DNA from: Stictocephala bisonia
Taxonomy: Eukaryota > Arthropoda > Insecta > Hemiptera > Membracidae
Assembly: GCA_035578905.1 (NCBI GenBank)
Contig: JAQJVL010002149.1
Span: forward strand, 54,262 to 118,261
DNA length: 64,000 nucleotides
Reading direction: 5' to 3'
The notes beneath the pieces were generated by a model that did not search any database, was not told the DNA's origin, and saw nothing but the letters and a program-made list of their open reading frames with translations. Positions 23,107 to 36,790 of the stretch are shown piece by piece. The translations under genes and the position numbers were made by a program. Positions within the stretch are counted from its first letter, which is position 1. Each line of letters opens with the position of its first letter.

Positions 23107-26100
23107 CGAATTAGATATCCTGTATTTTATTGAATACAATTTTTGCTTAAACGTATGTTTGCAACGACAAACCAAGGTGTCCGTTTCCATTTACTGCCAA
23201 GCCACCGGTGGGAAGTCAACAGCCCCTGTAGCAAACATACGCCTACCATCTTACCGTCAGCGGGCTAAAACATCATCTTTTACTTCAACTGTACCGTTCA
23301 TGTTCATTACAGTATTATAATTTAGTGAGTTTTTTAAATTTACAATCACCATTATGACATTTACAGTTTTACATATTTAACTGTAAAAAATATATTCAGT
23401 ATCAACATATTTTAATATTTTACTAAAATCAACATAGGGTTCTCTAGAACGGTTCTCCGCCTCTCAAATGACACCTCAAGTGTTATGATACAGCGACCGC
23501 CATCAGCCAATAGCACACTGTCCACGAAACAGCTGGATATGCACGTTTATAATCTCAGTTACATAGGTTTCATAGTAGTTTCCCTTGGTTTCACAATCGC
23601 GATGCTGTGAAGAAGAGAATGGAGAAGCACGCCTGCTGTACGTTTGAGGCATTGTATTGCGAGCTACTGTTTAGCTTTCACATTGTGTTATTTTACATAT
23701 ATACTTTCTAACTTCACTGACTCAATGTAATGTCTATACTGCCAAAATTGTTCGTCAAAATGGTATAATACGTTCGCCAAATTGGCTTCCATTTTTCACG
23801 GAAAAGTTACATTTTAAACAGTAATTTTAAAACGGACTTTCAGTTGTTCAATTACCGTATGCTAGAATTATTGTACAAATGTTGCATTCTTTTCAATTAA
23901 AATGTTTACACACAACGATTATCTATATATCTAAGCTGGCATTAAAATGCCATCATAAAAGTGCATGCATGTCAATGTTTTACGATATGAAAATATGGCG
24001 ATTAAATCACATACATTCATACAAATTTACAGGAGAGGGGGGGCTCTTGGTTTAGGGTCGATGCAGACCAATGCACTTACAATCTCTCATGCTAATCTCT
24101 TATAAATAATTAATCCAAACAATAGGTAAGCCACCAAAAATGTGATGAATCTCAGATTTTGTACAATACTTCATCAACAAACCACATTGCTGCATGATGT
24201 GAAATACGACTTCATGTGTAGGATGGATGATATTAAACGCTATTTTCTCCAAAATAAAATGATTTAAAAGTTTGTATATCATACAAGATTAACGCTGTTT
24301 TACAACAAAACCTGTAAAAGCAAGTTCATTTTAAATAAATTTAGGGATAGAGCTGGCGGGGAAAACTAGTCCAGTGTTACGGTCCTGCTACCTTCCGCTG
24401 TGACAGCTAATCAAATTGTAATGCCAGACACTACGCATGGTTTCTATTTTATTGTTAGTTTTATTTGATACATCCAAACATCAAATCTAAGTGTCCTCAA
24501 CAGTGTACTCGCACTTATCTCAGCTAAAACGGCATCGGTAACACTAAACATAACTTATAATGAGAAGCTTTTTTTAAAATTCTGATTACTGTTCAAGTTT
24601 TAAAATACAGTAAAACGTATAAGGTTTTTAAAAGTCTGAGGTTTCGTAGCAGTTGTTAATCTATTGGTCGCCATTTGCTACACAAACACCGCACAACTAT
24701 AACAAGGTCACCGACGAATATCTAATCGGCGCGGAAATTTTTGCCAACTCACAGCGTGGTATTTACCCGGCCTGGAAGTAGACAGATTCTCACTCGACAA
24801 AATGCTATGCGCGAATCTCATTTTCTCTTTGTAATAACATTAACCTCCTTGTGGAGCAATTTTATTTTTGTAAATTCATTTATAATTGTACATAAAAACT
24901 AACTACAATCGTTGGGGCGCGAAGCCCCACCCCCACCCCGGTATCCAAGATCATAACGATTTGTAATAAGTATAAATGCCTTATATTTTATTAGTTGCTT
25001 ATTAACTTAACTAAACTAACTAGTGTATAGACATATTTTTATCAAATTTCAAAATATTTAATATTTTAACATTCCTGTCAATCATTTTTTTACTGTTTAG
25101 AGGGTGCAAATCAGAAAACATCCCAAAAGTAGTTATGATATTTACTATCAATATTTGAAGGAGAAAAATACTCTTAAAAATAATACTATTTATTTTTTAT
25201 CAAAAAATCAACATATTACGCTGAAACCCTACAATATTATTGCGAATTTCAATTAACTACACTATTATGTTGTTAACCTACTAGGTGCTATATAGGCATC
25301 CTCTCAAGAGTCACCGAGTGGATCACCTCGGTAGTTGAGATTCAGTTTTGCCGTTGCACGCCATCAGGCAGTGTAGCCAACCTGAGAGAGGCGGCGAGTT
25401 GACCCCGACCAAACTAAGGAGATATTTAGAATGCAGACAATTACGTACGGGTGGCACGAGTGGCCGCGGCGTTGCCACATCGTGCGCCGCACACAATCCG
25501 GCAACGCCGCTCTGCTTTCCTGCGCTTCCGTCTGCTCTGCACCACCACAGTCACTGCCTTTGGGATTGATTTCCGCCCAACAAGAACACAGTGTGTTCAA
25601 AAACAGAAACCAACACAACCTAAACTACCGCTTAATAAATGTTAAGAATCATTTGAATTCGATCGTGTTGTAATCGAAATGCTCTTTTTTTAATAATAAG
25701 GTCACAGAGATAAGATAAGAACTCATTGTGCGCTATGATAGACTCACTTAGTATCAGTGCAGTGACATTGTAGATGGCAGCAGCAGACTCGCACGAGATA
25801 AACGCTACAAGGCGTTACGTCCACAGCTGACAACATGGATACCAATACCTTCGTTTATCACAACTAAACCACGGGCGCCTTAGCACCTTATCTGTATACT
25901 ATGCAACGGTATGGCTATGTTCTGGCTTCAGTTATGTTTCTCTGGCCACACATGCCTCTTCAGTTCCAACTATAAGAATTCCCAACTCAGTATACCTCCT
26001 AAATTCATTCGCAGGTACCCACCGATTCATCAATGTATATTGTCTCAACATACATTGAAACTATACGACACGTCGGATCATTGTTAAATATGTGTTCCTT

Positions 26101-26145
26101 ATACTATAGTAGATAAGATAAATAACAAAGGTACTTTTCTTAGGG
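23107..26145. other. Non-coding stretch with one GC-rich patch
   Basis: No supported gene. A possible stem pairs GTATGTTTGC at about 23153 with GCAAACATAC at about 23231. The GC-rich patch at 25340-25600 contains GCGGCGTTGCCACAT (25466-25480) and a second, inverted GGCAACGCCGC (25500-25510). It may be promoter-like, but open frames on both strands there look like by-products of base composition. Confidence 0.4.
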
Positions 26146-26566
26146 GTCTGCAGTGGCTGTCGGCCATGTTAGTTTTAATCCCATAACATCCTTGTTATTT
26201 GCGAATCCATATTTTTCGTTATTTATTGACCAAAAGTTGTGTATGAGGTGTCGTTTTAAACGTTATCATATTGCACATTGGGTTTGCTTTTGATATTTTT
26301 AATACATACGCATAGTTTTGAAAAATAGGCGAAAATAAAAAATTCAAACTTAATATTTTGTTACTATAAAAATAGTTAGGAATTTTCAAAGCAAATCCAA
26401 TACGAAATTTCATTATAGATCAAATGCAATTTATTTGGAAAAATTTGTTTGAAAATAACTTTTCAGTTTGGATACGCGTGATCGTATATCTGGTTCGAAA
26501 ATAACAACATTGTTATTATGGGATTAAAACCAAAATGGCCGACAGCATTCGACAGCCTTTGCAGAC
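26146..26566. mobile_element. TIR-bearing MITE (about 421 bp)
   Basis: The left end GTCTGCAGTGGCTGTC followed by GGCCATGTTAGTTTTAATCCCATAA is matched in inverse at 26512-26566. The right arm has an extra 10-11 bp that duplicates GCTGTCGAAT next to GCTGTCGGCC. The centre is AT-rich and non-coding. Target duplication is not clear, so the superfamily is unassigned. Confidence 0.8.
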
Positions 26567-27806
26567 TTTTATTTAATTGAAATAACCATTTAAAAGGATT
26601 GTCAGTTGAAGATAAGCATACAGATAAAAAAGTATGATGTATGATTTTGCTATGGTAAACATAGGAAAATAACTTTGCTCATAAAATCAAAGGTTTACCC
26701 AAACATTATCCCCTCTAACTATCAAACGTTGATCAATCTATCATATACCATACCGCGCTTCGGTCACATTTATTTAGAATTGGCCTTTCCGATAAGCTCT
26801 GACATTTGCTCTTCACACGGCCTTATCATATTTAGTAGATATAATTTGTATACTCATTTTTGAATCGATGTAATACCAACATAACCTCAAAAATATATAT
26901 TTTGTTAAATGGTTCACAAAAATGTCTGTATTTTACGATCACCAGATCGTTTGCTCTGAAGGTTGACCCCAGAACACAGAGATGATAGTGACGTGTTTAC
27001 ACAAGTGTCAGGTGACTTGTTTTATAACAATGTGTCTGGTTTGTGTTTAGTGCTGAAGTTGTTACTTTTATATTACATCGAGACGATTTGTAATTCACTC
27101 CGATACTGGGTAAGTTGTTATGATGCGGTCATGCACACAGTTCCACAACCGTTCGTAATGAACTCAACAAACTTATTGGTTACGAACAATATTATAACTA
27201 GTGTTCATCCTCATTTCCAAACCTTTTTACCCACAAAAATCTAATGATAATATCTGTGTACAAACAATTTAATATGACTTGTTCCTTACATCAAAGTCTC
27301 TAGTACCAGTAGGCTACTTGTTGTTTTTAATCACTCTCTTTTGATCGACTATCAGCAATCTTAGATGTATTTCTTTGACTTGCTTGAATATTCAATACAA
27401 ACAATATTATTTCATCAAGACGACGTAAATTACTGTGCATAAAACAACAATGGCGTTCTGGAGAAGACATCAGGAGAATAGGCCTGGTTTAAAAAAAGTA
27501 TTACATAGTTTAGTGAGTACCGGTAGTAACTTATAGCGAACAAAAATTAACATAGATAAATATGAATTTAGATTTTTAAAACAATCCACGATAGTTTACA
27601 TGAACAAAATAATGTTAAAAATAAACAATAATATTAACTGTTGCTTGGATTTCAATTAACTATTACTTTAACGTTCCTTACTGATATTACAGGTTATTGC
27701 CAAAACGTTTTAGTATAGCAGAATATCCTAAATTTCAAACTTTTTGGTATGATACAGATCAAGCGAAATAAGATGCTGTACTACGTCCGTATGACACAAA
27801 TTATAC
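26567..27806. other. Non-coding stretch
   Basis: No supported gene; AT-rich sequence with unrelated short open frames. Confidence 0.4.
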
Positions 27807-28205
27807 CAGTTATTTTTAGACTCAAATTACATGTAGGATAGCAGTTATTTTTAGACCCAAATTACAGTTAGAATAGCAGTTATTAATAGACCCAAATTAC
27901 ATGTAGGATAGCAGTTATTTGTAGACCCAAATTACATGTAGAATAGCAGTTATTTTTAGACCCAAATTACATTTAGAATAGCAGTTATTTTTAGACCCAA
28001 ATTACACGCAGGATAGCAGTTATTTTTAGACCCAAATTACATGTAGGATAGCAGTTATTTTTAGACCCAAATTACATGTAGGATAGCAGTTATTTTTAGA
28101 CCCAAATTATACGCAGGATAGCAGTTATTTTTAGACCCAAATTACATGTAGGATATCAGTTATTTTTAGACCCAAATTACATGTAGGATAGCAGTAATTT
28201 TTAAT
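27807..28205. repeat. 35-bp minisatellite, about 11 copies
   Basis: The unit CAGTTATTTTTAGACCCAAA followed by TTACATGTAGGATAG repeats at 35 bp with scattered substitutions. Two copies carry ACGCAGG in place of ATGTAGG. It ends in a partial copy at 28192-28205. No open frame runs through it. Confidence 0.94.
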
Positions 28206-29344
28206 ACGTTAAAATGTTTAATTAGAAATACGGATGTTTTAAATGCGTTTCATGTTGAACTTTGCTAAACAAGCGGTGCCAAACCTTACATTAAAAATAT
28301 CGTCTTATATTTGTGTTATTCTGGTTCAATATTGGCCTAAATTTTGACTTGAAGTTTTAAAACAAATGGCGACCATTTTATAGAAAATTAACAAATGCTT
28401 AAACCGGAATACTTTAAATTACTTTTTTTAACTATAAACGTAAATTATATATTCGGATATATTAAATTATATAAAACGGATATATATTTTACTAGCAACT
28501 TTCCTAGCATTTGATATTATGATACAATTTAAAGTTAATAATACTTTATTACACCATTACATGAAGTGCCTGCCAGTACATATAGTTACATATATGCCGA
28601 TGGACTTAATGTAACATTTACATTAAATAACAAATACTACAGTCATTAAATTCGTGAAAAATATACAAAACGTGCACATGCATACAACCACATATTGTAT
28701 ATAGGGTTAGAAGAAGCAAAATACAGTAGCAGTTTATATAACCAATCAAGGAGGTTAACGAACTCATCAAAAAACTGAACTGAATCACATGGCCGCAACA
28801 AAAAATTTACATTTCTCACATTTATTAAAAAAAAACACTAAACAAATAAATATACCATAAATGGGGGCTTTAAGCCACACTCTTACCACAGCACTGCGCC
28901 ATTTATGGCCAGTTTATGGCCTTTTATAGCGGTAGTAGATGGCGTTTTACAGTCCTTCACTTCACTCCCTAGCTTCCACTGACTACTTCCACCGTATAGG
29001 AACAATTAAAGATAATTGTCTATACGAAGGCTAAATATGTCATGTTGAACATCGTAAAATGTTGATCAGTAGTAGGCCTACCTCCTACATGGTGTATGTG
29101 AAATAATTAATTGGAAAATCAAATTACAGTATATGTCAATCAGTATAGTAGTACAGTAATAGTGCTTACTCGTTTTTAATGGGTGGTAAACACTTAATAT
29201 ATTGAGACACGAATTGCCACTCATTCATACGATGTGAGTACAACAAAGATTATTTATTCATTAGGGAAGCCGGCCCTGTTAATACGTCTGGTTGTATTTC
29301 AGACTGGGAGTTTCCAAATACAAAATATACCCAAATATAAAATA

Positions 29345-29445
29345 CATGAAGGCTTTTTTTGTTAACGCAACTCCTTCCTTATTTCTTGGCCAATTTTAAC
29401 GTTTTGAGTGTTAAAAAGTTCGTTCCTATTCATAGCAACAAACTC
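29345..29445 (+). repeat. Dispersed repeat, copy 1
   Basis: This segment aligns with 63675-63775 in the same orientation. Shared blocks include CTTTTTTGTTAA-like sequence, AACTCCT, CCTTATTTCT, CCAATTT, TTGAG and CCTATTC. It is non-coding and of unknown class. Confidence 0.6.
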
Positions 29446-31271
29446 ATATGTAAGATTTATTTTAATTAATGAATTAGCTTTTAAATAAAAACAAATGAAA
29501 AATAACCTTCGGACGTATGCTTATTAACAACAGTATGTGTTTATATCAATAAAAAGTGCAGTGAGTGACCTACAGTAAACAAATGTATACATTATTATTT
29601 TAATTGATATAGTTTACTTACTAATATCTGCAGTCAAAAATCTCAGGTGTCACGAGCGCAGCGAGTGAAACTAACTACCAACCGAGGGATACTATTACCG
29701 AAGCCGTCATGGTATCACAAGCAGAGCATGTATCGCGGTTGGCACACGAAGAGAGCATGGATGTCCATTAGTATAATAGAATCGTTTTAACTTTCACAGA
29801 TGAATTTCTGTTATTATAAGCCAATCCTGAGTGTTATAACATGACACACTGTTTTACCTACACTTTCCTCATCATACACAGTGACATGTAAAATGGACAC
29901 AAGTCCCGTCTCTTCGAGTATTTAAAATAACTAATCTTAACTGATCCATAATTTTTCACTGACAACTTACGGAATTGTCCCCATCGCTTTTTTTTCAAAA
30001 CGCCCACTTTTTTAGTTTACGCTTCGGTGTGGGGACACTACGGGAAATTTTGTTCGAACTGTGTGCATGAATTTGAGTAATATATTTTAACTGTGTTATT
30101 TATTCACGATACAAAAACATAGTTTTAATTAATTTAAAACAAGGGTTATTTTTAAACAGATGCTGTAGTACCAACATGTTTGCCATTGTATTATATACAT
30201 ATTTTAAAATACATATTTTTTATTCTAGAAATATAGGAAGTTGGTATTTTCTAGATACAATTGTAAATTGTTATTCGCAAATAAAAATTGTTTTATAGGT
30301 CTACTAGTAAAATAATTAAAAGAAATAATATCCAAATGTTCAGATTATTTACTTGTAATTTTCAAATTTGCATGATCTTCATAAATATACATTATTTCGA
30401 ATTTAAACGAAGAGAAAAGGACCCAGTATGGAACAATGCGGTGTTCCATACCTGATTGAGTTTTTGCGATTTAACGTACATTATTCACGTTGAACTGACA
30501 ACTATAAAAAGCAAAGTTCCACCAACTAAATAGTATATGTTAGAAATACGGTCATTCATATAATTTTTAAAAAATAAAAAACTAATAATAATAATAAAAG
30601 TGGACGGTAATTTGGGATATTTTGTGTTTTCTCTTTTTACGCACCATAGTGAAAGTAGCATTAATAGAAATTTTCCTTGACAACGAGAACACGATAAAGA
30701 GATAAATTCTTAAAAACCACAATTTATATAACCTAAGAAATGTAAGGTGTTTATTTTAAATTATTGGACGTAGGAGAAAATTAGAAAAATACAACAGTAT
30801 ATAGGAGGGAAGCTAATAAATAGAAATGATCTTAAGACACAAATCTGTATGTATTCCAAACTTGTATACTGCATCAATATAAGATTAACAATAGTTATTA
30901 ATTATAGAATGTATTTAAACACGGCCGTATATTGTAGAATAAAACAATATAGTTTCAGTAAGTACACACTTTTCAAGATCCTCTCTCAACACAAACCTAC
31001 CAACATGACATACAAATACTAATTTTATACCGACAGGTAGAACATCTGTTTGCAACCCCCTTCCCCACCCAAAAATACAGTTTTCAAGATGCCCATAATA
31101 GAAACTAGCCTACTTCTGACACATCAAAGTAATGTTGTTTTTAAACGTATCGACGTGAAAATATGGAGACGCGCTCGAAGTGCGTTCTTCAATGGTATTG
31201 AAACTTTAATAACCTAACTAAGTTAACTCCCAATTGTGGTTGGTCATTTTATTTTTTACCTGCTGTTTTAG

Positions 31272-31340
31272 ATCGGTGCAGATCTGTGAATATCTCGTTA
31301 GAAGAGGTCTAATGAAATGTTTTAATCTAAGCAATTACAG
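31272..31340 (+). other. Weak candidate internal exon (unknown gene)
   Basis: A T-rich tract ends in TGCTGTTTTAG, followed by 69 nt open in one frame and then a donor-like CAG/GTATGA. The 23-codon reading (VQICEYLVRRGLMKCFNLSN in its middle) contains no stop. The splice signals are good by eye, but a 69-nt open interval is expected by chance and the peptide matches no family I recognise. Confidence 0.15.
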
Positions 31341-34149
31341 GTATGAATTTGCCCTCTTAATTATACAACGCCGACATGTAATCTGCGAGACAACAAGCCC
31401 GAGGTGTTCCCTCCACGAGCAATGTAACTTCAGCAAACATGTTTGAGGTCGGCCATCATTCTGGATTCCAGGTTAGACGGAAACTGGACCAACATTCAGG
31501 ATCTGCACACGACACAACAATCAGCAACATTTCTCTGCTCTGAATACTCTTTTCTGGTGTTGTCAATCAATTGCCTGTCATTGCGTGCACGCTTCACTCG
31601 CAAGATCTTTCGGCAGTTACCCACCCTTTGCCTTCAATGACCATTAGGCAATTTGAAGAGTGCAACCCTAAATTATATTTAATGCAAGATATGTTAAATA
31701 TACACTGAAGGGCAGGAAAATAGTATTCCAATATACAGCATAAAACTAATGTATATAGGATACAGCTTGAGCTGTATTCACTCCTCTTTTTTATATCTCT
31801 ACGTTTTAAAAATACCTAATAGTAGTGGCCTAATCACTTCGAAATTTCAAGTAATAACATTTAACCTCTTTGTATTTGAGTTCAGTCCCGGTCTGAGCAT
31901 GGTTGATATTACAGATAACTACTCAATTCGCAATTGATCCCAGCATACGGGAAACTGTGTACGTCCCCGTATTGAAAGGAGAGCGGCAGAGAGCACTACT
32001 CTCACCAGTGGACTTACGAATGGCACGGTCTGACAACGGCGCTCAGTCCATAAACTATACAGTGATACTATTTAGAATGATCACGATCAAATGTGTTTAT
32101 GGTTAAATTATTTATTTATATGGTTGTTGTATGCCTGCGTTTTCGTATAATTCACAAATTGTTCAATGTGTATTAAAATTGTAATTAATTATTTGTTTAA
32201 CTTAGCAACAACGTTGATTAATTGAGGATTACAAGAAATATATTTTGGAAGCTGGACCTGAGAAGTAAATCAATAAGGGTTGGATTATCGTATATAAGTG
32301 AGGGTATAATATACCAACATATCGATAAACAAAATAGCATTCATCAAATTACAGCACATTATGTAGTTTTAAACTTTTAATTTCTACAAGTTCTTATAAC
32401 TAACACTTTTTTTTGTGAATTTGAATATCTTTCTAAATCGGTAATTTGTGTCTGTTTCTTATGTTCATATTAGGCAAAATGGATAGCAAACACTTTGTAC
32501 ACTCATGGGCGATTTATAGAGTAACCAACCTAAGGAATGAATGAATCACGAGCCTCTGCAATAGTAACAGACTCTGGAGTGTGATTCCTACCTGAATAAA
32601 TTAGTCCTAGCAATGGAATAGTTCTATTGATATAATTAATCAAACAAATGATTTATTATTTTATGTGAATATCGTGTAACAATAGTTACATGAGCAACCA
32701 GTGATTGAAGTATCGATTTATATCAATGAGCTAATACAAACAATTCGATACGTGTAGCACACGCTTTCCTCACTGGGTAATCACAGGGGATGGATTCAAT
32801 CTACCAATATCACTAAGGTAGTAAAAACTGAAGGATGTTGGCAACACTGGGGACAGGATACGAGACGCACACCTGGCCTTCTGTGGAGTGATTCCCCTTT
32901 CTTTTGGCTCCCTTCTTGCCGTGTCGCTGAGGGTTCACGTCGTCCACATGCTTGGACAGGATTATAACCAACGTCAGGAATCTCTACAATCTAATTCTAA
33001 AACAGTAATTAGATTGACTAATTGTAAAACTATGATTGTCATCACGATGTCATCTAATTTACTTTTACAATTATGAAACATGCAGAGAAGAACGTGCCAA
33101 TCCTATTAATTATAAGCCTCTATGCCTCTAATGAATGTGATCAGGTTAAACCAAATTTAGCTGATGCGCGTTCATATTATACTAGTTTTGAGAAAAACAT
33201 GGGTCATTTAACAGCGTTTGGTAGAGACTGCCTAGTTAAGATAACTATATCTCGTTAAAGTATTTTAAACTTACGTAGCGCCATTACTGTTGCAAAAATA
33301 TCGATAGATATGGGCAAAACTATACAATCAGTTATTAATAGATCTAAAACCTCTCCAGTTATATTGGGCGTGTGGAAATATTTCCATACCACAATTAATA
33401 TCACCATTTTACATGAAAAAGACTTCGTATACGTATCATACAAAACATTTAAACTTAAGTCAACTAAACAACTCACAAATTATTGTTCTGAATCAATGTT
33501 TCGCCTCACTTTTTTCTTCGGGTTTAGATGATGGTACACATTTTGCTACCCCCTTTGAGTGTACTGTATAACCAAAACACCACTGCAAACATGAAGGTGA
33601 GGCTAGAAATGAAATCAAACACTTACTCAAGATTCTAAATATAGACCGAACAACGCATCAAACATGGCCGACGATGAGGAACGCAGATATTTATAAAGCT
33701 AGTGTATGATTTGGTCGAGGACGTCGTCTATCGCTCGTCTCCGGCCGATTACCACACCGTAACAAAGAGCAACATGTATAACAAATGTATAATAAGGTTT
33801 GAAAGTATTCTAAAATTATTGAGAATTAAATACGAAGCGTTATGGATACTAAAGTTACAATGTCATCTACAATCAACTGCAAAACATTCGACAATGCTTC
33901 TTGTTTTCATCCTTCCTATATTGATCTCTGTCTAGAAGTCTGCCAGGCACATCAAATATGCAAATGAAAATGTATACTGTTGTACTATTATTACCAGCAA
34001 TCCAATCCATTGATCCAGACGACTGATTAACATAGATCGTACATAAAAGAATTCCTAAACCATAATTAGTCATGTAAGAGGAAGAAAACAGGACTATTCC
34101 AAGAAATTGTTAAATTCACAAGAACCAAACATCTTGTCACTGTTGTTTT

Positions 34150-36232
34150 TCTGAACACTTTTTAAGAAAAAACTAGATCGATTTAGTTTCTTTGAATGGC
34201 CTCTCTCTGTTTTCATCATATTGCCTTACTTTTACTGAAAAAGGAGGTGTGTGTTTGTTTATTAAAAATATGTTCAAGCTCGTGCATTTAGATGTTAGTA
34301 GGTATTGTAAAGAAGGAATTTTTGAGCTTGCAGCCATAATAGACATTTTACCAAAACCTGTCACCACTATGTGTGTTTATAGACCCCCTTCAAGTGCTTG
34401 GATCTGAAGAAAAATATCGTTCTGGTATTCGTGCTGCCAAGTCTGCGAAGGTCTTAGCACTGGGGATCAATTAAGGGCACAACTTAATGCATCTGTAACT
34501 ACAACAAATGTGAGAAGTTCAAATGGGACTTCCTTCTTTCTCTTTCCAACAGATACAGATGAGGTATGCAAGATTGTAAAGATGTTAAGAACCAGCACAT
34601 CTGCAGGTTCAGATGGAATATCCTCTAAACTGCTAAAAACTGTATAGATTTAATGGCTTTACCATTAGTTCATTTAATACACTTTTCTTTCACATCAGGT
34701 AAATTTCCATCCATTTTGAAATTAGCAATAATAAAACCTCTATACAAGAAATGCAGCCCCCAGCTTTGCGAGAACTACAGGCCGATTTCTTTACTTTCTA
34801 TAATCTCTAAAGTGTTTGAAAAGACCGTAATGACTAGACTTTTGATCTTCTTCCATATAAATAAAGTCAAATTTTATATGGATTTAAAAAAATTTAAAAT
34901 CAATTCAGTTTTCAGCAAAAGAAAAGTACTCTCGATGCATTTTGTTTTTTTTAAGTAAAACTATTAAGTCACTGAACAAAATAGAACACGCTATGGGCGT
35001 TTTTGTAGAATTAATTAGGGCTTTCGATCTGGTGAACCATGATCTTCTTTTAGATAGCTTTGATCTTTGATGACGAACACATGACTGGTTCCCCTCCTAC
35101 CTAACTGTCCGTCGTCAGAAGGTTGAAATGTCATTTGTCGATGATGGGATGTGTATTCGTAAAACCTACTCAGATGAACTGTATACTAGAAAGGGAGTGC
35201 CGCAGGGATCTGTATTGTATTGGGCCCTGTTTTGTTTTTAGTATTTATGACTGATATTAAGGATAGCTGTAAAGCTGACCTCTATTTTTGATTACGATGC
35301 GTCGCTTCTTGTGCGAACACCTAGTAAAAATGATATGGAGATTAGAGGCTTCATTGAAACAAATTCTCTGTCTCAATGGTTTGCTGAAAACGGCCTTGTC
35401 AACACGAATAAGACTCATCTCATCCAATGCTCAATTACAAGCCGTGATTCTGACAACTTTCAGTTACTATTAGTTGTACTGACTAAGTAAATTTCCTAGT
35501 ATTCAAACTTGAAATTTAACAGCCATGTGAATCACGTTATTAATAAGCTCAGCTCATGTTTGTTTGCCCTCCGCGAGCTTTGTCAGTATACAGATTCCAA
35601 AGTGTTATTAACTGTTTACTAGTTTTTTTTTTTATACGCACTTAGTTTATGCGGTTCCAATTTGGGGCCTCGACAGTTTAAGGACAAAACACGTTTTCAA
35701 GCTACAGAAAAAAGCACTCCGTATAATATTTTCCCCTAGGCAAATGGAATCCTACAAGAATATTTTCAAAATGAACAGAATCTTAACTTTTTCTTATTTA
35801 TTCATTTTCGTAACCTTGATATTCTATAAAAAGAATAGTTCACTGTTTGTCAGCCGAGCTTCGTTAACTCCTTATTCGCTTCGCCCACGACTAAACATTC
35901 AAATTCCAATGCATCTCACCTCTTTTTTTCCAAAGAAATGTCGTGTACAATTGCATCAAACTGTTTAATGCCCTGTATGCATGCCTTAAAACTGAGGTAC
36001 CAATACGCGAATTCCTCAAAAATCTAAAACACTTTTTATTGGAACAATATTTTTATAGTGCCCATTACTTTCTAAATTTGAGCACTGTAAATAGATAGTA
36101 TTGTTATTAATTTTAAGATTAAGAATTTGATTTTTAGGTTGTTCCATATTGAGTTGTTATTATGTATTTATTGTTGACATCGCTCATGCATGTAATGTGA
36201 TTATGAGAAATAAAATAATCTTGAATCTTGTT
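34150..36232 (+). mobile_element. Decayed non-LTR retrotransposon (Jockey/CR1-like)
   Basis: In order, frames on the plus strand show an endonuclease-like end (GGVCLFIKN, then CVYRPPS near 34380), an internal deletion, and then reverse-transcriptase blocks. These are AIIKPLYKK and NYRPISLLSIISKVFEK at about 34725-34825, GVPQGSV near 35195, a degraded FADD-type box (DYDAS) near 35290, and a C-terminal VYAVPIWGLDSL and LQKKALRIIF near 35655-35735. The coding frame changes many times and stops are frequent, so the copy is dead. The 3' end carries AATAAAATAATCTTGAATCTTG, a short repeated tail rather than a long poly(A). The clade is inferred from the order of motifs only; target duplication was not found. 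Confidence 0.85.
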
Positions 36233-36234
36233 GT

Positions 36235-36790
36235 AAAGCCACAAATTCACAAACCATTCTGACCTTCAAATTTGTAACAAAGTAAGAAATCATTACTAAT
36301 GTACAGAATGGTTGAAGTCATAAGAAACAAACAGTACTTTAAAATTTTTTTTGTAATGTTGCAAAGTAAATTGGTGAACCTATCAGCCCTTCCGGGTTCC
36401 TGTCAAGATAAAGAAAACAAGACCTATGCAGGAAATTAACGATGTTACAAAAACCAAACCTTAATCAGTTTTATTTAGATATCAATCCAAATTCTCGAAC
36501 CTTTCCTTTAAGATCATCCACATTCAAGCGAAGAAAAACAATACTGATGCTCGGAATTGTTGAGATCACTAGGCCTAACCTTTTTCGTAATGTTACAAAG
36601 CCTATTTTCTTTCAGATCATCCAGGTTCCTATCAAGACGAAGAGAACAAGGCCAAAGACGATAGGAATTCTTGAGGTCACAAGGCGTAACCTTTTTTTCG
36701 TAATGTTATGAAGCAAATACACGAGCCTCTCGTTTTATACAATTCAGAGTTCTGCCATGGCAAAGATATCAAAACTCACAATAGAAATTG
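36235..36790. repeat. Degenerate tandem repeat of about 120 bp
   Basis: Similar blocks recur: GTAATGTT(A/G)(C/T)(A/G)AAG, GGTTCCT(A/G)TCAAGA, AGAA(A/G)ACAAG and GAGGTCACAAGGC/GAGATCACTAGGC. The best-preserved copies lie at 36480-36710, with more decayed copies before and after. It begins right after the retrotransposon tail. The copies are diverged, so the exact number (four or five) is uncertain. Confidence 0.6.

Larger units (their letters stand above)
28206..34149. other. Long non-coding stretch
   Basis: No gene I can name. One dispersed repeat lies at 29345-29445 and one weak exon candidate at 31272-31340, both listed separately. AT-rich sequence dominates. The segment 31960-32060 shares CAACGGCGCTCAGTCCATAA-like sequence with 53245-53270 and may be a small dispersed repeat. 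Confidence 0.4.

Noticed and set aside
33668..33701. A small ORF starting MADDEERRYL near 33668.
   Set aside because: Ten codons only, ending in TAA without a donor site. Interesting context but too short to support.
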